Assembly: GCF_021155765.1 (NCBI RefSeq)
Contig: NC_060107.1
Coordinates: forward strand, 14,556,501 to 14,620,500
DNA length: 64,000 nt
Source of the DNA: Diprion similis
Taxonomy: Eukaryota; Arthropoda; Insecta; Hymenoptera; Diprionidae
Reading direction: 5' to 3'
Below, piece by piece: positions 26,760-36,209 of this stretch; position 1 is the first letter of the stretch, and the number at the start of each line of letters is the position of its first letter. Both the position numbers and the translations under genes were made by a program. Under the pieces are notes generated by a model. That model had not been told where the DNA came from. It saw nothing but the letters and a program-made list of their open reading frames with translations, and did no database searches.

Positions 26760-27030
26760 AAAACCACGATCATCACTGTATGATATAATATCTTACATAT
26801 TCTGCATAAGACAACACATGCTGTACACCTGTGTCCTCATATTATGATAAGATATCTTGCGTAATGTCATCTCATTTTCTCATTTCTTTTTGTCTGTCAC
26901 TTCAATACTATTTGATAACTAGCTCAATTACCACACACTGACACCCGAACCCTTGTACTAGAATTACGACTTATTACTAAAAACTGAAACCGAACTGAGA
27001 CCGAAACTCTGTAGCTAAGAATTTTTGAAT
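26760..27030. repeat. third, strongly diverged spacer repeat
   Basis: Contains spacer landmarks in order: CATAAGACAA, CTTGTACTAGAATTACG, ACTGAAACCGAACTGAGACC, and AACTCTGTAGCT before a diverged satellite block. It shows that spacer plus satellite forms a repeated composite unit older than the present array. Confidence 0.55.
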
Positions 27031-27297
27031 TATCTTCCCCACTTTTTCGCAAACCCCGTGTGAATTCCAGGTACTTTTTTAAACTGACCGTTTTTTACTG
27101 AAAAAATCGAAATGGCTTGATATGCTTTTTGTTAAGATTTCGTAAACTAAAGAGTTTCCTTTCCGAAATTGATTTAGTGGACCTATACTTCACTAATTAG
27201 ACCCCGTGGAAGTCAAACAAAACATCTCAAGCATTGAAGAATCAACTGCTGAGTAAAGGTATTCCAATCTTACAATGCATGATGGGAAATGGGTCAA
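27031..27297. repeat. diverged satellite monomer, left part (split by a MITE)
   Basis: Weak but ordered match to satellite landmarks, ending near GAATCAACTGCTGAG. The monomer resumes after the MITE at about 27812. Confidence 0.6.
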
Positions 27298-27811
27298 GAC
27301 ATCACGGCACTACAAAAGTGTCTGGCGCACTAGCCTGCCCGTAAAATATTTTCATGTTTACACCTGTAACAATAAAAATAATTTTTTATTAATCAATCGG
27401 CATTTAAAAAAATCATTTTCGCCGCCCAATCATAATAATTAGCTGTACATAATAATTGGAAAAATTAAATTAATTTATAATCTCCCTATCTAATAATGTT
27501 ATATAATTTATTAATCTGTTTAAACCTGTTTTCCCCAAACGCGCTATACGAACTCTTAGTAATCATATATTGGAGGTAAATGATAAATCGCGTATGTGAA
27601 AGACAGGTTGAACCGGATAAATAAATTACATAACTTTATAAATTAATTTAGGTTTTCCAATTAAATTATTAATTACAACTTATTCATATTATTGGGTGAT
27701 TGATTATTTAAAAACAATTTTTATTGTTACGGGAGTAAGCATGAAAATACTGTACGGGCAGGCTAGTGCGCCCGACATGCGACACACTTATGGCAGCGCG
27801 GCATCTCGACA
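27298..27811. mobile_element. MITE-like element with long terminal inverted repeats
   Basis: The two ends are inverted copies. GGCGCACTAGCCTGCCCGTA near 27328 matches the reverse complement of TACGGGCAGGCTAGTGCGCC near 27755, and similarity continues inward through CAATAAAAAT and outward, with gaps, to about 27298 and 27811. The interior is AT-rich without an open frame. It lies inside a diverged satellite monomer, whose CTGCTGAG-like motif appears on both sides, so a target duplication is possible but not resolved. A non-autonomous DNA transposon is the best reading; the superfamily is not assigned. Confidence 0.7.
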
Positions 27812-28190
27812 CCTTCTGCTGAGGAAATATGAAGGACTCTCGTCGGTTTCCGCCTGTAAATCTTGATCCGTTGCTCGCAGCGTATTCCAAATGTGCCTAA
27901 TCGATTCCTCTGGCAAGATTACGTCGATATAGTGCTTCAAAGAATAAATTTAACTATCTTTCAAAACCCGCCAAATTTTAACTTACCCTTGTTTTGCTGC
28001 GAGTTTCAGTGCTCGGAAACTTTTTGTCTTGGAATCGTTTTGCAGGACTATCGACTGATTGGACTTTTAAGAATGCAAAAAATATATCAAAAATAGCGTA
28101 GAACCAACAGCAGGGGAATTGCGAATGAAATTCTACGTTTTTCGGCTGTAACTTTTGATACGTTGCTCGCACCGTATTCCATAGAGCTTG
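27812..28190. repeat. diverged satellite monomers at the far right edge
   Basis: Continues the monomer split by the MITE (TCTGCTGAGGAAAT, then TTGATCCGTTGCTCGCAGCG at about 27861) and carries one more diverged monomer ending near GTTGCTCGCACCGTATTCC at about 28185. Same orientation as the main array. Confidence 0.75.
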
Positions 28191-28408
28191 TCTATAACCT
28201 CTATGAGTAGCGCTTCGAGATATAAGAAAATAAACTTATTCATTTTCATTATTCCAGAATCATAATACATGATATGCATCGAAATGAATCAAGTATAATA
28301 TTGGCATCTTTTTTATCACTGTTTATTGTTCAGAAGAAAGAACCTGGACACACCGCAATATTTTTAGTATTGACTTTGCGGTAATAAATGTATGAAATGG
28401 CAACGTAA

Positions 28409-28998
28409 CGGCATGTAGCGATCCTACCCTTACCGACCGAGCAAACGCATTCTTTTTCTTTCTATTATTAATAAACAAACAAACTGAAAGGATTGAAAGG
28501 ACGGTGTATAGCTCTCTCGTAGCGGAATCAAGGAACGTTACTCATAGTCATACTCCGAAAATTGTAGAAAGAAATTGTGGTTTTTTGACACACGTTACTA
28601 TTTCCACAACTCCCGCATTTCAGGGACCAAAAAGCGCATAGCTGAGGTACTTTCCGCTATCCGGGGAAAAATAAGGAGTAAAATGAGCCATCGTCAGACT
28701 GTTTTCATGCAATATTGAGGCCAGGTAAAGAGAACTAGTAATTACAGTAATTTCGTAAATAAAAGATGTTCTCGCGATCAGCTGGGCACATGGCCGGTAC
28801 GGCCGAGCGTTCTAACCAAGGAATGATCCAACCAAGTCTCTTATTTTATAAAATACTCCTTATTGTTCCGCGAATGGTGGAAGGTATAGAGCTATACACC
28901 ATCCAAATTTCAACCCTTCCGTTTGTTCGTTTATTAATTATAGAAAGAAAAAGAATGAGTTTGCTCGGTCGGTAAAGGTAGGATTGCTACATGCCGTC
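28409..28998. mobile_element. MITE-like element, about 590 bp, with about 110-bp inverted ends
   Basis: The left end starts ACGGCATGTAGCGATCCTAC. The right end, read in reverse complement, starts ACGGCATGTAGCAATCCTAC, and the match continues through TTACCGACCGAGCAAAC, TTCTTTTTCTTTCTAT, TTAATAAAC and GGTGTATAGCTCT. The interior has no transposase. No convincing target duplication could be defined. It lies in the region upstream of the second TTLL3-like gene. The class is inferred from structure only. Confidence 0.75.
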
Positions 28999-29428
28999 AA
29001 TTATACACGATTGCACGATTTTGGAATAATGAGAATGAATTAGATTATTTTCTTACCTCGAAAAACGGTTACCGTTTGAATCATTTCATTCTCCCTTCTT
29101 CATTTTGTACGTTTGTTCAAACTTCCAATTAAAAATCGTAAATTTTCTAATTTTTGGGATAAAAACACAACAGAACTACTTACCCAACCACGTAGTTGAG
29201 AGAAGCGTCATTTGACTGTTGGTTCGGTACCCAATTTCATGAGCGTCTTTTTGCCGCCCGTGAAAATCCAGCCAGACACAGAGTGAAGATGAAGTTGTCT
29301 GCGAAAGATTAATATTTAAGATACTGTTTTCAAAAATGTCAGTCACACGTAACCTCTGTCATGTAACCTGAATCCAAAATTCTGTATTATTTATAAAAAT
29401 TCAAATCATTAAATACACTCGACCCCAT
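28999..29428. other. 5' flank of the second TTLL3-like gene
   Basis: AT-rich sequence between the MITE and the first coding exon. No RNA gene or clear core promoter motif is recognised. It presumably contains the promoter and 5' UTR of the downstream gene. Confidence 0.4.
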
Positions 29429-32400
29429 ATGTTCACCGGCATGAAACGTAAAACTTATCCTGAAGATACCATACGTTCGCATCTAAATTTGAAAAAGGAA
29501 TCAACGATGTATAACCAGCCAAAAAAACCGAACCTGAAAGAACGTTACCTCACTGCACCGATGCCCGTAACCAAACGACCAATTTCTATTTCTAAACAAG
29601 ACTCAACGAAGCAAGAAGCTCGTGATCTGAAGCCCAACGTGACACTCGGTTCATCTAAGTACTTGGAAACGCATTCCGGATTTAACACGAAGCAGTCGCA
29701 GCCCTTGCAGAAGTATGCAAGAACAGTCAAAGAGTCAAACCAGCTTGGGCAGTCCAAGGTTGGTCCATCAACTCAGACGTCAAACGTTTTTGCCTACCGT
29801 TCTGCGATCGAGGGCTCGCTGAAGGCTTCGAAAGGATCTAAGAGAACACCAAAACCTGCTGCCGCCAACCGATCGGACAGCACGAAGATTAACAAGCCGT
29901 TAAAACAACCTTTGCAATTAACGATGTCTCGTAATAATCCTGGAACGACGATTGACGATACGATTAAAATTCTTAAACCCTACGACTATCCGGGGAAATC
30001 CGAAACTATGAGTAATTTCACCCCCGCCACGCGTTATGAACAGAATGCTGACAGCCAATGTGATAAAATTGCGTGTAATACGGCATGCTTAATCGAGCTT
30101 AGTAGAAAAGAGTGTTACAATGCGATTCTACAAATGGTCGCCAAAGCCGTCAAGGTGACTCATTGTCAGTACGCATGATATTTGTATTTACAGTATATAT
30201 GTACCCTTGTTACACATATTTTTTCACTAGAATCACAAGATTTTTCTAATCCGTGGTGATATTCCTTATCTGGAGGCGTCGATGAAGTCCAGAGGTTGGG
30301 TCCAAAAATACGAATCTACGAAAACACGAATGGTACCGTATGGTGAGCTGCAGGTAGATACTATAACAGTTGAACATGCAATGAAGTCATTCTTATTGTG
30401 TAGGGAGTGTTGCTAGTTTGGATGCACCTTCGTTGGGCAGTATTCAACTGCCAGGTGGCGGCTTAAACGAAAAGATGGTAATCTTTCAAATGCTGAAACA
30501 CGTGCCGCCCGATTTCATATGGGACTGTCGGAACGATTTTACTGAGTGGAATAACAACATCAAACAGAGCACGTTACTAAATCGGTTTCAAAAATCATTC
30601 ATCTACACGTCCAAAGTAAGTATAATGCCAATATGGTAGCATTTTGAACACTCGTAGTGGCTGTATTCTTCGTAAAGTGTAACTGCTATAAGAAAAGTAA
30701 TCAGTAACGATTAAGATTCAACCACGTTGAATCCGTTTCTCAATGTCCAGCTTGGAATGGCGACCATATTGGAGGACACGCATTGGAATTATGAGGAGAA
30801 GGTGTCAAATGTTCAATATCCGAGAACGTACAACTTATATCGTGACAAGAATGCATTTGTTGAAGATTATCGGATGACGGCAGCGGTTAGTTTGCTGAAA
30901 TGGTTTGTAGAGCATATTCGAGAGGGCGTGGAACAAGTCGTGCGAGGCTCATCGCCAATTTCTATCCAACAAATCGAATTCGCCATAAAACGATGCGAGC
31001 AACTAGTCGCTATGGCTAACAATGAGTACTTGGATGTTCCACAAGCCACGATTTCAACCCAGGAATGGGATTCATTCATCCAAAATTACATCAAGGCAGT
31101 TCATTTGGAAAATGGCTTCGTTGAAACAACGAGTGGACCCCCTTTTCCAGAGATCGAGGTACGCAGCATACAATTTGTAAACATATCTTGAATGATGGTG
31201 ATCACGTTGACTGTGTCAAATTTTCCATTTACTGCAGATTTTGTATGTAGCTGCAATAGCTGTGCTGAAGAAAGTCAAAGATATTGATCCACAATTTGAG
31301 CTAAACGGATACAGAAATATTTGGATCCTGAAACCAAGTGATTTATGTTGTGGAACGGGTATTGTAATGACTCACAAACTTAGCCACATCATGAAGCGGG
31401 TTTGTGACAGTAGAAGAGACTACTTTGTTGTGCAGAAATATATTGGTTCGTAAAAGCATAAATTAACATTATGGGGGAGGGTGGGGCAAAGTGGGCACCT
31501 TGAGAAAATAATGCCTAAAATCAAAATAAAATATTTAGTTTTCATATGAACAATTATGTTAAATTATTATCTAGCTTCCTCGAGATGAAGTAATCATAAA
31601 TTCAAGTTCAGAAAATTATTTGACTTTGATGAGTTGAGAGTAAAGCACTGTAACTTCTAACGTTTCGCGTTACGAGGTGTGCAATTACTCGAATAAATAA
31701 TTTCCGAATAATTCATATTTAATAAATCGTTCAGTTGGTTAATTTTATCCGTTGTTATTTAAAAAATTTCCAGGGGCCCACTTTGGCCCCAAATTTTTGG
31801 AGGTATAAAAAATTTGAAGGTACCCCCTTTGCCCCCAGGGGCTCATTTGGCCCCACCCTCCCCTACTATAGGAAATTCGCACGGTTTGAAATATTTTATA
31901 TACATTGCTCAAAGCTTTTGCAATGTTGCAGACACCATGTGGCAACATTTTGATGTCGACTGTTTTACATAAGCTTGCAATATTGCTGTAATGATTCAAG
32001 GCTATACTTCTGGAATATTGGAATCGTTAATGTTGGAATAGTACTTACAGTGTTTTCATATTATCGATGTGATCTTATTTCTTTCAATCGTCTATTCATA
32101 TATTAATTCAGTAGTGACTTTTTCCGGGAAGATTAGTCAATGCTTTCTTTCAGAGAAACCACTTCTTGTCGAATGCACCAAATTCGACGTCCGGCAATGG
32201 TACCTAGTGACCAAGAGTTACCCTTTGACCATTTGGATATACAAGTAATTTAAAATAAAAAATAAGATCACTACTGTACCCGCGTGAAGTTATAATACAT
32301 TTAGTCGTTCGCATCTGCTAGGGAGTCTTTCCTACGCTTCAGCTCGAGACCCTTCAGCTTTGCAAACTACCACGAAGCCGTTCATATATGCAATACCGCT

Positions 32401-33340
32401 GTTCAGTGCAAGTACTCAGAGCAGAAGAACTCCGTTCGCGCTAAGGATTGGGACTGCAAAAAGATCAACGACTATCTAAAGTTAGCCTGACAGATAATCA
32501 ATCTACTCGTGTTACCAATTCTAAAAAGCAGGCTCATTACACAACAGATGACCGTTGCACAATATCATCTCGCGCAAACCGGTTTTCAGTGTCTAAACAA
32601 TGAAGTAACGTAACTTTACGAAGTTTTGTATATTTCAAATGCCTTGCGCTATGTTACTCAGATTTGCCATACACTCTACAACAACGTTTTTATATCTACT
32701 CGTGTATGTACATACACCTGCAATATTTTTGTAACATTGCAGCTCCATCAACAGTATATAAATACTATAGAAATTTTTCTGAAATATTTCGTGCCGTATG
32801 GACAATTTTTACAGTATTTATTCCAGGAAAGCTGGCTACAGTGGCGAGCCGTGGTACGACGAAGTCTATCCGAAAATACGCGAGGCAGTAATTGCAACGA
32901 TGTTAGCCGCCCAACAGCACATGGACAAACGTAGATGCAGCTTCGAACTGTACGGTGCAGATTTCATGATAATGAACGATCTCTCGGTGTGGCTGATAGA
33001 AATCAACACAAATCCACGAATGCATCCTCCGAGTACCAGAGTGACGGAGAGATTGTATCCCGATGTCATGGAAAGTTTAGTCAAAGGTATTTAAAATCAG
33101 TTACCTTATGTTCCTGGTTTCGGTTTTTGTCGTCTGTTAGTACGATGCCTTTGCGTTTCAGTGGTTTTAGATCGTCCTGTGAACCCAAATGCCGATACTG
33201 GCAACTTTGTTCTGGCTTATCAACAGAATGTTACCGATTTTCAACCCTACTTGGGTGCGAGTATGTTTGTTCTTGGCGAAGGGATAAAGCGGTTGAAGCC
33301 GAAGAGTTTACATGAACGTGAGAATTCAGGAAACCCATGA
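29429..33340 (+). CDS. TTLL3: TTLL3-like tubulin glycylase, paralogue 2 (9 exons)
   Basis: Second TTLL3/TTLL8-type ATP-grasp ligase, predicted to glycylate tubulin. Exons: 29429-30154, 30240-30342, 30404-30615, 30751-31158, 31238-31445, 32154-32244, 32322-32480, 32827-33086, 33162-33340. They total 2346 nt, 781 aa. Residues 1 to about 220 are Lys/Ser/Thr/Pro-rich and probably disordered. The catalytic part starts at [11 protein letters not shown] (243), then WILKPSD (about 512), VRQWYLVT, the HICN block and GADF...EINTNP with predicted metal ligands D681, E694 and N696. The C-terminal VVLDRPVN...LAYQQ block is present. The glycine-rich loop reads CCGTGI (about 520-525) where paralogue 1 has SLGKGI, so nucleotide binding may be altered. 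The donor of exon 5 (GTTCGT) is weak but keeps the phase seen in paralogue 1. The phases of shared introns agree between the paralogues, which supports both models. Confidence 0.87.
31473..31864. mobile_element. MITE-like element in intron 5 of TTLL3-like paralogue 2
   Basis: About 390 bp. The left end reads GGGGGAGGGTGGGGCAAAG; the right end in reverse complement reads AGGGGAGGGTGGGGCCAAA. Related GGGGCCCACTTTGGCCCC-like motifs recur inside the right part, and the interior is AT-rich with no open frame. It accounts for more than half of the unusually long intron 31446-32153. The family is not assigned and the target duplication is unclear. Confidence 0.7.
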
Positions 33341-34959
33341 AAAGATTCTCTCAGAACACTAGAATGCCAGTTATCAAAGGTTTGCCAACACGTGATGTTT
33401 ACGATGTTTCTGTTTTTGATGGACAACCCAAGACACAAAAATTTGGACAAACCTACCTGCAAGACACAACATTTTAACATTGGATTAAGAATTTTTGAGA
33501 ACATAAATTATTTTGCAATGCTTGTAACGAATTTATACCTACACGTATTTGTGTGTCATGTAGATAAAAGCTAGACATGAAAATAAATTTCAACATTTTC
33601 ACAAACTATTTTACGAACAACAATTTCACACTCAACAGTGTTTTCTTAAACGTTAAAAACACAATATTGATATCAATTTGAAATAATTTTTCTCCTTGAT
33701 ACTAATTCTTTTTCCGACCTTACCATTCCCTACGTATAGAATTAGAGATTCAACATTTTTTGCTCAAAAAAGTAAGGCTAACCCCTTTGGATTTTGTGTG
33801 AAAATTTTGAGTAACGCAGGAACCAATTCATTGATGCACTATATCGAAAACGAAGTATTTCCTTTGTAATTCATCTGCTGTTGGTCTTACGCACTCTTTG
33901 ATGTCTTTTTCGCATTTCTGAGGGTCCAATTAGTGGAAAGAGAATCCTGCAAAACGATTCTTGAATTGAACAGGCAGTGGTGAAGGCAATTTAAAGTATT
34001 TCGCTCAGGTTTTAATCATTTTTAGCTGAACTATTCAATGTAGCGATGCGTATATTCAAGCGGATCAATTGTAAAATTTCTCGCAGTTTTAAATTATCAG
34101 ATTATTCTGTAAACTCCTACATTTCATACAACGTCGCTCGTCACAATGAAAATCAGAACAATGCACTTGACAGTTGCAGAACAGGAACAAAAAGTATATT
34201 TGTACACCATTTGCGCCAATTAGACTGAACTGTGTACCACTAACGATCAACAACTCATAATTTTACAATAAAACAGTTTTCTTTGAATACATTTAATATA
34301 CCATGTTTCAAATAATTGGATTACTTACCAGCGGTGGTCTCTTCTAATAAAGAAGATCAAATCTGAACTCCAAGGCGTTTGATGGGAAAAATTATTTGAT
34401 CGCATAGTCGGATGGAAAACTTGCTTGAAGTTTTAAGATATAAGTTCCTCAATCAAATTGATTGTTTTCAGAGGTTCAATATCGCCGAACTTTATATTTG
34501 CTTGCTTCGAGGACGCGTCAATTCATCTTGGACATACAGAGCGACCTGCGCCGTGGTTCATTCTTCCGCTCCTAGAGAAACCCGCCAGCAACCACTAACT
34601 CCGATTTTTGATTTGGTATTTATTTCAATATTCTTGGTGTTGATTTCTTATTTTAGCGAAAAACCTATGTACCTGGCAGTAAGTACTTTAATTTTGATAT
34701 TTTTTGTAGGTCAGGGTATTGTTCCTGGTGGTTGATTAAATGTACACTTTAGATCTGGTAATTTCTGAGTTACAAAGTATATTTTTTCGATTGGTTACTC
34801 TTTACTGTACCTGGTGTAAGGTTTTGGCACCAGGTCAGTAGGAAAGAAGAATATTAACGCCTTTGGCCTATTGAAAAATTCATTGAAAAACAAATGCCAT
34901 TTGGGGAAATGATGTACATACGTATCTCCAAAAATCAATAGCTGAACTAAGAGGCAAAA
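33341..34959. other. intergenic region between TTLL3-like paralogue 2 and the 5S array
   Basis: Contains the presumed 3' UTR of the TTLL3-like gene (an AATAAA motif at about 33583) and an inverted satellite remnant at about 33745-33985. A 107-codon open frame at 34412-34735 has no recognisable domain and is not called. No other feature is seen. Confidence 0.5.
33745..33985 (-). repeat. inverted, deleted remnant of the 312-bp satellite
   Basis: In reverse orientation to the main array. AAGTAAGGCTAACCCCTTTGG is followed by GTGAAAATTTTGAG and GATGCACTA; after an internal deletion come CTGCTGTTGGTCTTACGC, GATGTCTTTTTCGCATTTC and GGGTCCAATTAGTGG. The order equals the reverse complement of a monomer. 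It is the only copy seen beyond the second TTLL3-like gene. Confidence 0.75.
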
Positions 34960-34984
34960 TTGTGGATCCATCTGTGGAAAAAAG

Positions 34985-35105
34985 AATGCCAACGGCACGC
35001 GGTGTTCCCAAGCGGTCACCCATCCAAGTACTGACCGCGCCCAATGTTGCTTAACTTCGGTGATCGGACGAGAACCGGTGCTTTCAACGTGGTATGGCCG
35101 TTGCC
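34985..35105 (-). rRNA. 5S: 5S rRNA, unit 1
   Basis: 121-nt 5S gene. The coding strand starts GGCAACGGCCATACC, contains the internal control region (AGTTAAGCAAC and GGTCAGTACTTGGATGGG) and ends GCCGTTGGCATTC. It is the first unit of the array; its downstream spacer is partly degenerate. The internal promoter looks intact. As in all copies here, position 2 is G, opposite G near the 3' end, so the terminal stem has one mismatch. Confidence 0.93.
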
Positions 35106-35186
35106 GAGAGAGATGAATCTCTGCTTTTTCACATCCTTCAATAAAGTGGAAAATCCATTTCCAATCCATCTGTGGAATCAAAAAAA

Positions 35187-35307
35187 GATGCCAACGGCAC
35201 GCGGTGTTCCCAAGCGGTCACCCATCCAAGTACTGACCGCGCCCAATGTTGCTTAACTTCGGTGATCGGACGAGAACCGGTGCTTTCAACGTGGTATGGC
35301 CGTTGCC
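35187..35307 (-). rRNA. 5S: 5S rRNA, unit 2
   Basis: Full 121-nt copy ending GGCATC, followed on the coding strand by a T run. Internal control region intact. Confidence 0.95.
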
Positions 35308-35388
35308 GAGAGAGATGAATCTCTGCTTTTTCACATCCTTCAATAAAGTGGAAAATCCATTTCCAATCCATCTGTGGAATCAAAAAAA

Positions 35389-35509
35389 GATGCCAACGGC
35401 ACGCGGTGTTCCCAAGCGGTCACCCATCCAAGTACTGACCGCGCCCAATGTTGCTTAACTTCGGTGATCGGACGAGAACCGGTGCTTTCAACGTGGTATG
35501 GCCGTTGCC
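35389..35509 (-). rRNA. 5S: 5S rRNA, unit 3
   Basis: Full 121-nt copy; the upstream spacer carries the GAGATAAATCTCTG variant (plus strand) that is also found left of element C. Confidence 0.95.
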
Positions 35510-35593
35510 GAGGGAGATAAATCTCTGCTTTTTCACATTCTTGGAAAAAGTGCCGAATCCTTTTTCCATCCATCTTTGGAATCAAAAAAAAAA

Positions 35594-35693
35594 GATGCCA
35601 ACGGCACGCGGTGTTCCCAAGCGGTCACCCATCCAAGTACTGACCGCGCCCAATGTTGCTTAACTTCGGTGATCGGACGAGAACCGGTGCTTT
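35594..35693 (-). pseudogene. 5S: 5S rRNA unit 4, 3' part (positions 22-121), cut by element A
   Basis: Positions 22-121 of the 5S gene with the whole internal control region and terminator. The missing positions lie beyond element A at 41595-41632. The junction is immediately before AAAGCACCGG on the coding strand. Confidence 0.95.
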
Positions 35694-36209
35694 GAAAATA
35701 AGTTTATTATAACCCACAATAAAAACCATGGTACATCAAGAAAAAACAAGAAAAGCTTACAAAACATGTTAACAATCAATTATATAACTAGTGCGTTATG
35801 GCCCTCAATGCGAGCACTACACGTCTGCTGCAGTCTCTTCTAATAGCTTTCAAGGTACGTTTCGTACAATCAATAGGAAATAATTGAAATAGCCCATAGA
35901 GGTTGCAAATGTATAATGCCTAGACTGGATGATGATCAGGAAAAAAGGGTAAAAAAACTGATCAACAGATTACTTAATTTCTAAGACCTTACACTAATAC
36001 TTACAAACTGCAATAAATAAAAGAGGATACGGGCAATAAATAAGAGGAGGGGGTAGGAAAGTAACAGGATAGAATATCCTTCGCGGATACATTATGATAA
36101 TTGAGTGTAATAACGAAGCTGAAGATACTTAGAGTGCTAATTAGTGCTGTCACATGTACATCATTTTGTAAATCTGCATTTTTTGTGAGAGACAAGTTGG
36201 CTGCTATTG

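Noticed and set aside
34412-34735. 107-codon frame with a hydrophobic C-terminal part
   Set aside because: No recognisable family, no splice or promoter support, and the sequence looks AT-rich and random apart from the hydrophobic run.
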